Below are positions 1 to 8,017 of a stretch of DNA of 64,000 nucleotides, piece after piece. Both the position numbers and the translations under genes were made by a program. The notes under the pieces were generated by a model. That model saw only the letters and a program-made list of their open reading frames with translations. It did not search any database and had not been told where the DNA came from. Origin of the DNA: VRUE01 sp963805455 (GTDB lineage Bacteria > Actinomycetota > Thermoleophilia > Solirubrobacterales > 70-9); the NCBI GenBank assembly GCA_963805455.1, contig CAWDUJ010000006.1, forward strand, positions 124,001 through 188,000. The letters run 5' to 3'. The number at the start of each line of letters is the position of its first letter. Positions within the stretch are counted from its first letter, which is position 1.

Positions 1-619
1 CCCGGACCGCCAGCTGCTGCGTGTCCAGCACCCGGAACAGCTGGTCGAATTCGGTCAGGGTCGGGCCGAACTGGGCGAAGGCGGCGGAGAGGTTCTGGCC
101 CTGGCCCTCGATCGCGATCGCCGAGTTCCTCATCCATTCCTGGAAGGCGGCGCGGGTGCGGGGATCGAAGGTGCGGAAGATCTCGTCGAGCTGGACCGAC
201 TGGGCGACGTTCGCTCTGGCAAGGGTGCCGCCGTCCTTGAGCGCGGGTTCTGAGCTGCTGCCGGGGGTGAGTTCGATGTAGGTCTCCGCTAGCAGGGTCT
301 TGGTCCGCAGGATCGCCCGCGTGTTCTGCGGGATCGGGCCGTATTTGTCGTCGATGTCGACGGTGGCGAGCGCTTCCTGGCCGTCGGGGGCGACGTCGAT
401 CGATTGCACTTTGCCGATCGAGACGCCGGAGATCCGAACGTCGGACTGCTGGGCCAGCTGGGTCGCCTCGCTGAACGGGATCTTGATCTCGTACGGCTTC
501 GCTTTGAACGGAGTCGGCCCGCCGAACGTGACCCACATGAAGAGCAGAATCCCGAAGCACGAGAAGGCGAAGCCCGTGATCACGAGCAGCTGAGTTGTGC
601 TTGGCGCCTTCTTGCTCAT
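1..619 (-). CDS. MCE family protein, sixth of the array (cut by window edge)
   Basis: The N-terminal 206 residues of an MCE (mammalian cell entry / MlaD-like) protein; the rest lies beyond position 1. The start is an ATG whose first bases overlap the TGA of the preceding mce gene (ATGA at 616-619). Residues about 10-32 form one N-terminal membrane anchor, followed by an MCE domain at about 41-113 with the typical V-R-I-S-G-V-x-I-G-K pattern and a helical stretch. Family knowledge: such proteins form periplasmic or cell-envelope hexameric lipid channels coupled to a permease-ATPase importer. It is the last member seen of a six-gene co-directional series. The substrate cannot be told from sequence. 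Confidence 0.9.
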   Translation of the reverse strand, partial: MSKKAPSTTQLLVITGFAFSCFGILLFMWVTFGGPTPFKAKPYEIKIPFSEATQLAQQSDVRISGVSIGKVQSIDVAPDGQEALATVDIDDKYGPIPQNTRAILRTKTLLAETYIELTPGSSSEPALKDGGTLARANVAQSVQLDEIFRTFDPRTRAAFQEWMRNSAIAIEGQGQNLSAAFAQFGPTLTEFDQLFRVLDTQQLAVR

Positions 620-2025
620 TTGGAGTCGGGCCCGCAGTGGTAGCCGGTGGGCGATTTCGGGTCACGTGGGATCGGCGGGATTTCTTTGGCCTGCGGGATC
701 CGGGCCGCTTCGAAGATCGTCTTCAGGTACGGGGATTTTTCGGTGATCCCTTTCGCGAGGTTGGTCCCCTCGCAGGTGATCATCGCCAGCGCCCGCTGGA
801 CCGGGCCCGTGGAGTCCTGCAGATATCCCGCGTTGAGGTTGTGGAGCGACCAGGGCGCGTAGAAGAGGAAGCTCTCCTTCCCCTTCGGCTTGAAGGCCAG
901 CAGGTTGAGGAAGCTGTTGAGGCCGCCGACAGCATTGCCGAACCCGGTGACCGACTTCTTGAGCGGTTCCGCGCCCTGCTTGGCGTGCATAACGACCGGC
1001 CGGATTTCGCGGGTGAAGGGCCGGATCTGGTTCTCGATCGGCCCGGTCGTCTGTTCGAAGAACCGCTCGGTGGCGCCGAACGCCGGGCCGAGGGCTTCGG
1101 CCTGCGGGATCAGGCCGAGCAGCGCCGGGCGGGCGGCGAGCGAGAGGGAGTTGGAGCTGGCAAGCGCCGATTTCAGGGTCGTCAGGGCCTGCGGGAACTC
1201 GACCAGCGCCTGCTGGATCGACTCCTGCTGGTTGGCGAAGTTGCCCAGGGCCGCCTGCGAGGAGGTGACGAAGCGTTCGATCTGGCGGTCGTGTCGGCCG
1301 AGTTCGGTGGTCAGCTGGCTGAAGTGGTGGATCGCGCCGGCCAGGGCCTGGTGCCGTTCGGCGACGACTTCGTTGAGTTTGGCGATGTAATGGGCGAAGG
1401 GCTCGAGGCGGCGGAACGCGCCGGATAGCTGGTGGGCGCGGCCGCCGATCCCCTGCGACCCGCTGGCGACCAACAGCTGCAGGTACTGCTGGGTGTCCTT
1501 GTCGAGGGTCGCCAGGAATGCATCGAGGCCGACGTTCGGCTGGGTCTGCGCGAGCGGGAAGTTGAACCCGTCTTCGACGTGCCCGGGTTTTTTGCCGGGT
1601 TCGATCTCGATCGCCATGTCGTTGAGGTTCGTTTTCGGCCGCAGCAGGAGGGTCGCGTCGGGATGGATCAGCTTCAGGTACTTCGGTTCGACGTCGAGGC
1701 CGACCACCGCGTGGCCATTTTCGAGATCGACGGTGCTGATCTTTCCGACCTTGACCCCGGCGATCACGACCGCCTGGCCCTGGCCGGGGGTGACCGCCTG
1801 GGCGCTCGTGAAGTCGGCGGTGAGGTGGGCGAAGTCTTCGCCGACCAGCGGCGCCCACGACGGCAGCGAGGCTTTCTGCTGGGCGAATACCCAGAGCGTC
1901 AGCGCGATCGCGATCAGGGTGAGGGCGATGATCGCGAGCGTGTCTTTGCCGCGGCCGCGCGACTGCCGGCTCAGCGAGGCCCGGAAGTGTTTGAAGCGGC
2001 TTGTCTTTTCCTCGGGCAGGGTCAT
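616..2025 (-). CDS. MCE family protein, fifth of the array
   Basis: 469 aa. The reading frame is open further upstream, but the ATG at 2025 overlaps the stop of the upstream mce gene (ATGA) and gives the normal architecture: a basic N-terminus, one membrane helix at about 28-48 and an MCE domain at about 57-135 (V-x-I-A-G-V-K-V-G-K-I). A long helical region of the MlaD/Mce tail type follows, and the protein ends in a Pro/Lys-rich segment. It is translationally coupled to both neighbours. Inferred role: one subunit of a heteromeric Mce lipid importer; the specific paralogue (A-F) is not assigned. Confidence 0.93.
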   Translation of the reverse strand: MTLPEEKTSRFKHFRASLSRQSRGRGKDTLAIIALTLIAIALTLWVFAQQKASLPSWAPLVGEDFAHLTADFTSAQAVTPGQGQAVVIAGVKVGKISTVDLENGHAVVGLDVEPKYLKLIHPDATLLLRPKTNLNDMAIEIEPGKKPGHVEDGFNFPLAQTQPNVGLDAFLATLDKDTQQYLQLLVASGSQGIGGRAHQLSGAFRRLEPFAHYIAKLNEVVAERHQALAGAIHHFSQLTTELGRHDRQIERFVTSSQAALGNFANQQESIQQALVEFPQALTTLKSALASSNSLSLAARPALLGLIPQAEALGPAFGATERFFEQTTGPIENQIRPFTREIRPVVMHAKQGAEPLKKSVTGFGNAVGGLNSFLNLLAFKPKGKESFLFYAPWSLHNLNAGYLQDSTGPVQRALAMITCEGTNLAKGITEKSPYLKTIFEAARIPQAKEIPPIPRDPKSPTGYHCGPDSK

Positions 2026-3533
2026 GGGTTGGTCACGCTCAGGATCGGCGCGCCGGGCTGGCCGAGCGGGCCGTTGAGGTCGGGGGCGGGATTGCTGTCG
2101 CAGCGGACTTCGGGCTTCAGCGGCGGCCGGCCGCCGAGCTGGGGCTGGAGGCCCGCAGGCGCCACCGCTGCGTGGGCGAAGATTTCTTTCTCGGTGGTGA
2201 GCGCGCCGCCCGGATTCGACCCCTTGAGCAGCAGGTTGCCGCCGCCGGGCTGGACCCGGAGGAAGTAGCCGTTGCCGTCGAAGTTCTGGCCCTGGCCGTT
2301 GAGGTTGACGAGCCAATAGAGGAACTCGCGATAGGCGGGACCGCCGGTGCTGAAGCGGTCGTTGATCGTCTGGTCGAAGGTCGGGACGAGGACGCGGGAG
2401 GTGCAGAGGCTGAGGCGGTTCAGCTGCGGCAGGGCGTTGGCCTTGCCGGCCTGGGCGGCGCCGGCGAGGCCCGGCGTTGCTTCGGCCAGGAGCCGGGCGA
2501 CGCCACCGCCCTCCTGGTCGGAGAGGGAGGCGAAGGCCTGCGTGGTCCACGGCTCGCCGGCGCTGATCAGGCCCGGGAGGCGGGCCACCGCGGGCCGGAT
2601 CTCAATCGCCCAGGCGCGGAGCGGGGGCAGGGCGCGGTTGAGGTTGGTGAGCGAGGTCTGGCTCGTGCTGAGCGCCGGGGCGAAGCGTTTGATGGTCTCC
2701 GAGAGGTTCGCCGACTGGGCGGCGAGCGCCCCGGTGAAGGTGTTGAAGTTGTCGATCAGGTCCTGGAGGTCGGACTCGCTGTGGACGAAAGCGCCGAAGG
2801 TGCGGCCAGTCCCGGCGACCAGCCGCGGCAGGTCCTGCGCTTCTTCCCCGAGCAGCGCGTCCGCGGTCTGGGCCCCGTAGCGGCCCGCGGGGCCGCCGTA
2901 GCGGAGCGCGCCGTTGAGGCCGGCGGCTCCGGTCTTTCCCTGGACCTCGGGCAGCTGGCTCGCGTCTTCGGCCGCGGTCGGGACATCCGACAGCGCTCCA
3001 CCGAACGCTTCCAGGGCGCGGGCGAAGTCGGCGCGGACCGGCGATTGCAGCGAGGTGAAGATTTCGTCGATCTGGACCGCGGTCGAGGTCCGGCTGACCG
3101 GGATCGTCCCGCCGCTGTCCATCTCCGGCGCGCTCGGGCTGCCGGGGTCGAGTTCGATGAAGAAGTTCCCCTCGAGGAAGATCCGCGGTTTGATCACCGC
3201 GTAGGCGTCGGAGTGGATCGGGCGGCCGGCGTCGGCGACGGTAAAGCTGACCTTGGTCGCGTCGCCATCAGCTTCGGTCTTGATCACTTTGCCGACGTCG
3301 ACTCCGGCGATCCTCACCGGCGAGTTTTTCGAGATGTTGGCCGAGTTCGAGAAGGCCGCGTTGAGCTCGTACCCGTAGCCGGTGAACGGGATGTGTTTGG
3401 TGAAGGCCAGGTAGGGCCCGACCGTGAAGATGAGGAGGAAGATGATCGCGATCGCGGCGTTGCTCGGCCGCCACTTGATCAGCCGGTCCTTCGATTCGGC
3501 CGCCCTGACATCGCGCTCCGGCATGCGTGCCAT
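2022..3533 (-). CDS. MCE family protein, fourth of the array
   Basis: 503 aa from the ATG at 3533, which overlaps the upstream TGA (TGATG); an ATG three codons in (3524) is possible. Membrane helix at about 24-44, then an MCE domain (V-R-I-A-G-V-D-V-G-K-V-I), a helical tail, and a C-terminal region rich in Pro/Gly. The frame is also open upstream of 3533, but that stretch covers the end of the neighbouring mce gene and is not needed. Part of the six-gene mce run; predicted envelope lipid-transport subunit. Confidence 0.92.
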   Translation of the reverse strand: MARMPERDVRAAESKDRLIKWRPSNAAIAIIFLLIFTVGPYLAFTKHIPFTGYGYELNAAFSNSANISKNSPVRIAGVDVGKVIKTEADGDATKVSFTVADAGRPIHSDAYAVIKPRIFLEGNFFIELDPGSPSAPEMDSGGTIPVSRTSTAVQIDEIFTSLQSPVRADFARALEAFGGALSDVPTAAEDASQLPEVQGKTGAAGLNGALRYGGPAGRYGAQTADALLGEEAQDLPRLVAGTGRTFGAFVHSESDLQDLIDNFNTFTGALAAQSANLSETIKRFAPALSTSQTSLTNLNRALPPLRAWAIEIRPAVARLPGLISAGEPWTTQAFASLSDQEGGGVARLLAEATPGLAGAAQAGKANALPQLNRLSLCTSRVLVPTFDQTINDRFSTGGPAYREFLYWLVNLNGQGQNFDGNGYFLRVQPGGGNLLLKGSNPGGALTTEKEIFAHAAVAPAGLQPQLGGRPPLKPEVRCDSNPAPDLNGPLGQPGAPILSVTNP

Positions 3534-4948
3534 CAGCCGTTCCCTCCCTGCCCGGAGGTCTGGGTTCCCTGGTTGCCCGGGACGTTCCCGATCCGGGTCA
3601 CGCCCTTTTCGTAGCGGACGTTGCCGGCCTCGCACTCGTGCGTCTGGCCGGGCGCGGCGGTATTCGGGTAGAGGTTGGCGTGGAGGTGGTTCTCGGTTTC
3701 AGGCCCGCTCGCCGGCGCCGATGCGGGCATCGTCTCTCCGTTCGGCCCCGACGGCCCCTCGTTGGCGAGCGCCCCGACCCAGTTGGCGGCGCCGTTGGTT
3801 TCGCTGAAGGCGTCGGCCAGGTTCCGGAACGAGATCGTCAGGTAGTTGCAGACGGTCTGGGCCGGGGTGAAGAACCGGATCGGCGGCTTCAGCAGTTCGT
3901 TGGTGTCGATCAGGAGATCGAGGCCGTTGAAGACGCCCGGGGCTTCCTGGAAGGCGAGCAGCGCGTCGGCCGTCGGCTCGAGCTGGGCGAACAGCGCCGG
4001 CGAGCGGTTGAGCGCCGGGATCCCGGCCCGCAGCGCCCGGTTGATCGTCGGCGAGGTGTCGGCCAGCGCCTTGGCACCCGGCCCGAACGCCGTGAAGAAG
4101 CGCGCCGAGTCGTGCAGGAATGGCCGCAGCACCGGCAGGTCGCGGGCGGCCGCGTCGAGGAACGGCGGGCCTTTCGAGATCGTTTCCTGGATGAAGGGCC
4201 GGGAGACGCGGGCGAAGGCGCCGAACGTCCGGTCGAGGGCGACGAAGAGGTCCGAGTTCGTCAGGGCCACCGGGGCGACGGTCGAGGCGAGCGCCTCGAG
4301 CGAGCGCCAGAACCCGTCGAAGTTGGTGCTGGGGGCGACGAACGCGCGGAGGACGGGCTGGCTGCTTTCGACCAATTTCCGCAGTGACCCGAACGCTTCG
4401 TTCAGCTGCGGGGCGCGGCCGGCGAACGCATTGCCGAAGCCGCTCAGGTTGCGCTGGATGTTGGTCCGCGTTTCTTTGTCGAACATGTCGAAGAACTGAT
4501 CGATGTCGACCGGTTCCGGTTTGGCCTGGGCGAGCGGGATCGTGTCGCCCGCCGCGAGGTTTTCGGAGGAGGACCCGGGGCTGATCTGCAGGTACTTGAG
4601 GCCGAGCGGGGACTTCGGGCGGATGATCATCGTCGAGTCCGCCGGCAGCGGTTCGGCGCTCTGGTCGAGCTTGAGGTCGAGTTCGGCGGCGACCCGGCCG
4701 TCGCCGATCTGGACCGGCTTGACTTCGGAGATCGTCCCGACCCGCGAGCCGCCGATCCGGACCTCGTTGCCTTTGACCAGCGCGTTCGCGTTCGGGACCC
4801 TCGCCTTGATGTCGTAGGTCGATACGAACGGCAGCCCGTTGTTCGCGTTGTAGGCGAGGAAGACGGCGACGATCACGACCAGCACCGTCACCGCGCCGAC
4901 GATCACCGGGCTTGTCGCCACTCCCTGGATTCCGCTGCGCCGGCTCAT
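3533..4948 (-). CDS. MCE family protein, third of the array
   Basis: 471 aa. Membrane helix at about 13-34, MCE domain at about 43-115 (V-R-I-G-G-S-R-V-G-T-I), then a helical tail and a low-complexity C-terminus (Pro/Ala/Gly/Asn). The start at 4948 overlaps the stop of the upstream mce gene by four bases. Predicted subunit of the Mce envelope complex by family membership; no substrate information is visible. Confidence 0.92.
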   Translation of the reverse strand: MSRRSGIQGVATSPVIVGAVTVLVVIVAVFLAYNANNGLPFVSTYDIKARVPNANALVKGNEVRIGGSRVGTISEVKPVQIGDGRVAAELDLKLDQSAEPLPADSTMIIRPKSPLGLKYLQISPGSSSENLAAGDTIPLAQAKPEPVDIDQFFDMFDKETRTNIQRNLSGFGNAFAGRAPQLNEAFGSLRKLVESSQPVLRAFVAPSTNFDGFWRSLEALASTVAPVALTNSDLFVALDRTFGAFARVSRPFIQETISKGPPFLDAAARDLPVLRPFLHDSARFFTAFGPGAKALADTSPTINRALRAGIPALNRSPALFAQLEPTADALLAFQEAPGVFNGLDLLIDTNELLKPPIRFFTPAQTVCNYLTISFRNLADAFSETNGAANWVGALANEGPSGPNGETMPASAPASGPETENHLHANLYPNTAAPGQTHECEAGNVRYEKGVTRIGNVPGNQGTQTSGQGGNG

Positions 4949-6486
4949 CGTCCCAGGGTCCGCATCAGTTCTTCAGGGGTCGGGACGGTCGAGATCCCGT
5001 TCCCGAGGTCTTCGCCGCCGCCGAGCCGCGGGCTGGTCGGGGCCGAGGGCGCGAGCGAGGGGGCGGGCGGCCCCACCGTGGAGGTGCTGGAGGCGGTGCC
5101 GCCGCTCTGTTCGGCTTCGATTTCTTCGATGTGGCGGAGGATCGTCGCCGGGTCGGAGACCGAGGAGATCGACGACAACGAGGATTCGACCGCGTTCGGC
5201 CCGGTGAAGTTCGCCGAGCAGCCGCTCTTCGCCGACAGGCGGTATTCGGCACAGTCGACGATCGTCACCAGAGTGCGGAGGAAGTGACCGTATTCGTCGA
5301 ATTCGCTTGTCGCCCCAGCGCCGTTGTAGATCAGGTTGACCAGGGCCTTGAACCCGTTCGACCTGTTGAGGCTGACCAGGAACCGGGCGAGTTCGGACGT
5401 CGGCACGACGCCGCTCTTCGCGAGGTTGCGCGCCTTGCGGACGATCGGGTCGGCTTCGGCGAACTTCGGGCCGGCGAGTTCGCCGGTCGCGCCGAGCGAC
5501 TTCAGCGAGACCGTGGCCGCGGCGCTGAACGGGGTCAGCGCCCTGGTCGATTCAGTCAGGGCCGGAGTCGCGCGGTCGAGGTCCTTGAAGACCGGGGTCG
5601 CGGCGGTGCTGAAGCCCTGCAGGCTCCTCAGCGTGGTCTCGAACTCGGTGATGAAGGCGGGCAGCTTCTTCAGCGACTGTTCCAGTTCCGCCCCGCGTTC
5701 GGCGCTGGCTTCGGCGGTCGCCCCGGAGTTGGAGAGAAAGCCGGCGACGTGTGCGCGCTGGGCGGCGAAGGGCTTGAGGATCTGCTCGGAGTCGACCGAG
5801 AGCTGGGCCAGCTGGTCGCGCTGGCCGGCGAGGATCTGGAAGACCCGGCCGGCGTCCCGCAGGGTCGGGTTGGCACGTTTGACGGTTTCCCTGATGTCTT
5901 CGCCGCGGCCGGCCAGGGTGCCGCCGATTTCGTTGAGGATGAGGCGGAATTTCTGCGCGTAGGGCAGGCGGCTGATGTTGTTGATCAGGTCCGGGTCGAC
6001 GCTGGTGCTGTTCTGCTCGATCGGCAGCAGGTGCTGGCCCGCCCCGGGATCGCCGTCGGGCACTTCGGTCAGCGCCGGTGGCGGTTCGGTGCCCGGTGCC
6101 CGCGGCAGGGTGGTGCGGCAGTCGACGAACTTCTCGCCGATCAGCGACTGAGGCCTGATGATGCAGGTCGCGTCTTTGCGGAAGTCCTGGAAATCGGGGT
6201 CTTCGATCTTCAGCACCAGCACCGCTTTGCCGGGGTCTTCGACGAACTTGCCGTTCTTGAAGCTGGCCTCTTCGCCGGGCTGGGTCACGTCGACCGATTC
6301 GATCTTGCCGACGCTGGCGCCGGCGACGCGCACTTCCTCGCCCGGGACGAGGAACGAGCCGTTGTCGAAGACCGCCCGCACGAGGTACCCGCTTTCGGAG
6401 CGGCCGCCGGAGATGAGGACGATCAGGAGGACGATCACGGCGACGACCGCGACTCCGATCAGCGTTTTTTTCCGGCTCTTGGTCAT
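4945..6486 (-). CDS. MCE family protein, second of the array
   Basis: 513 aa from the ATG at 6486, chosen because it overlaps the upstream TGA (ATGA) and leaves the usual short basic N-terminus (M-T-K-S-R-K-K) before a membrane helix at about 8-26. The MCE domain follows (V-R-V-A-G-A-S-V-G-K-I) and then a long helical region. The C-terminus is Ser/Thr/Pro-rich. Co-directional and coupled within the mce array. Confidence 0.92.
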   Translation of the reverse strand: MTKSRKKTLIGVAVVAVIVLLIVLISGGRSESGYLVRAVFDNGSFLVPGEEVRVAGASVGKIESVDVTQPGEEASFKNGKFVEDPGKAVLVLKIEDPDFQDFRKDATCIIRPQSLIGEKFVDCRTTLPRAPGTEPPPALTEVPDGDPGAGQHLLPIEQNSTSVDPDLINNISRLPYAQKFRLILNEIGGTLAGRGEDIRETVKRANPTLRDAGRVFQILAGQRDQLAQLSVDSEQILKPFAAQRAHVAGFLSNSGATAEASAERGAELEQSLKKLPAFITEFETTLRSLQGFSTAATPVFKDLDRATPALTESTRALTPFSAAATVSLKSLGATGELAGPKFAEADPIVRKARNLAKSGVVPTSELARFLVSLNRSNGFKALVNLIYNGAGATSEFDEYGHFLRTLVTIVDCAEYRLSAKSGCSANFTGPNAVESSLSSISSVSDPATILRHIEEIEAEQSGGTASSTSTVGPPAPSLAPSAPTSPRLGGGEDLGNGISTVPTPEELMRTLGR

Positions 6487-7889
6487 GGTCCGGGGGGCAC
6501 GTCGCTCGGGTTGCATTCGGAGGAGTTGACGCCGGCGCCGGCGAAGGGCGGTTCGAGGAACGGGTTGGACCCGTCGGGTGCCGGCTGGGTCGCCGCGCCC
6601 GGGCAGGGCCGCGGGGTCGGGGTCGGCGCGCCGAACGCGTCGTACTGTTCGCTCGGCGTGATCGGTTCGAGCAGACCCGTTCCCGAGTCATAGCTGAAGA
6701 GGTTGAGGTTCGAGAACGAGACCCGCGCGTAGTTGCCATTGCCGTCGTAGTTGCCGGTGACCTGGCCGACGCGGCCGAAGCCGTTGAAGAAGTCGGGGGC
6801 GTAGGCGCGGAGGAAGTTGAGGTTCGGCTGGAACGCTTTGATCCCCTCTTCAGCGTGCGGGAAGGCGCGCGACGCGCGCTGCTGGACCGCCGGAAGCGCC
6901 GCCAGCAGTTCCTGCGAGTCGTTCGCGAAGCCGGGACGAGCGACGGTGAGGCGGAGGTTGCGGAACACCGGCAGCGCCCTGGTCAGGACCGGGCGCAGGT
7001 CACGCAGGAACGGCGCCAGGTTCTTGGTCGCCGGCTTGGCGGTTTCGACCAGCGGGTCGAGGTCGTCGAGGGCGGCGCGGAGGTTGACGAAGGTGGTGTT
7101 GCTCTGGCGGAAGACCGGCGGCAGCAGCTCGAGCATCTGGTTGAAGGCCCGGGTCTGGTCGGCGATCGCGTTGAAGGAGGTGTTGGCGTTGGAGATCGCG
7201 CTGGTCAGCTGCTGGCCCCGCGTCGTGATCGCGGTCGAGAGTTTGCCGGTGTTGACGACGAACTGCGAGAACAGCCGCGAGTCGGCGTTTAGGCCGCGGG
7301 CGAAGGCGGCGGCCCGGTTGAGGCCGGGGGCGAAGTATTTGAACGCGGCATTGGCCTGGGTTCCGTTGCCGGCATACCATTCGCCGAAGCCGCGGATGAA
7401 TTTTCCGAGCGCTTTGCGGACCGAGCCGGGGAAGGCGTTGATGAATTGGTCGAGGTCGACCGCCGACGTGGTCGAGTCGAGGCCGAGGGTCGCGCCGTCG
7501 GCGAGGGGCGGGTTGCTGTCGGGGCCGGGGGCGATCGTGACGTAGTGGTTGGCGACGCCGGAGAGCGAGGTCGCGCGGGCGGTCGCCGTCGTCCCCTCGT
7601 GAAGTTCCTGGTCGACGCTGACTTCGATCTCGGCCAGGTTGTCGCTGGTCAGGCTGATGCTTTCCACCGAGCCGACCGGGTGGCCCCCGACCAGGACCTG
7701 GTTGCCGGTGACCAGCTGGCTGGCGTTCTGGAAGACGAGCTTGTACTTGTGTCCGCCGCCGCCGCTGAAGACGATCACCAGCAGGGCGATGACGACGATC
7801 GAGAGCCCGACGATCGCCGCAATCCGGGCAGGGGATCTGCGCCGGCTCGTAGCCTGGCTTTTCTCCTCGCCTGGGGGATTAGCAGCCAC
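6483..7889 (-). CDS. MCE family protein, first of the array
   Basis: 468 aa, GTG start at 7889. A basic N-terminus precedes a membrane helix at about 22-44, then an MCE domain at about 48-120 (Q-V-L-V-G-G-H-P-V-G-S-V) and a helical tail. The last 60 residues are Pro-rich and contain two Cys. It opens the six-gene mce run. The 128 bp upstream separate it from an MMPL transporter gene on the same strand rather than from yrbE/MlaE permease genes, which usually precede mce genes in actinobacteria. Confidence 0.92.
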   Translation of the reverse strand: MAANPPGEEKSQATSRRRSPARIAAIVGLSIVVIALLVIVFSGGGGHKYKLVFQNASQLVTGNQVLVGGHPVGSVESISLTSDNLAEIEVSVDQELHEGTTATARATSLSGVANHYVTIAPGPDSNPPLADGATLGLDSTTSAVDLDQFINAFPGSVRKALGKFIRGFGEWYAGNGTQANAAFKYFAPGLNRAAAFARGLNADSRLFSQFVVNTGKLSTAITTRGQQLTSAISNANTSFNAIADQTRAFNQMLELLPPVFRQSNTTFVNLRAALDDLDPLVETAKPATKNLAPFLRDLRPVLTRALPVFRNLRLTVARPGFANDSQELLAALPAVQQRASRAFPHAEEGIKAFQPNLNFLRAYAPDFFNGFGRVGQVTGNYDGNGNYARVSFSNLNLFSYDSGTGLLEPITPSEQYDAFGAPTPTPRPCPGAATQPAPDGSNPFLEPPFAGAGVNSSECNPSDVPPGP

Positions 7890-8017
7890 GGGTCGTCACT
7901 CCCGGCTCCCCGCCTCCGAACCGGGGAAACCGCGTCGGATCGTAGCCGAGCACTCAGGCACGGAGATGGCTCTGGGAGTCACTTAACTGGATGTCAACGC
8001 GACGGGTTTGCAGGGCA

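Noticed and set aside
2001..3614. A 537-codon plus-strand frame opposite an mce gene
   Set aside because: Antisense shadow; the minus-strand frame has the anchor and MCE domain.
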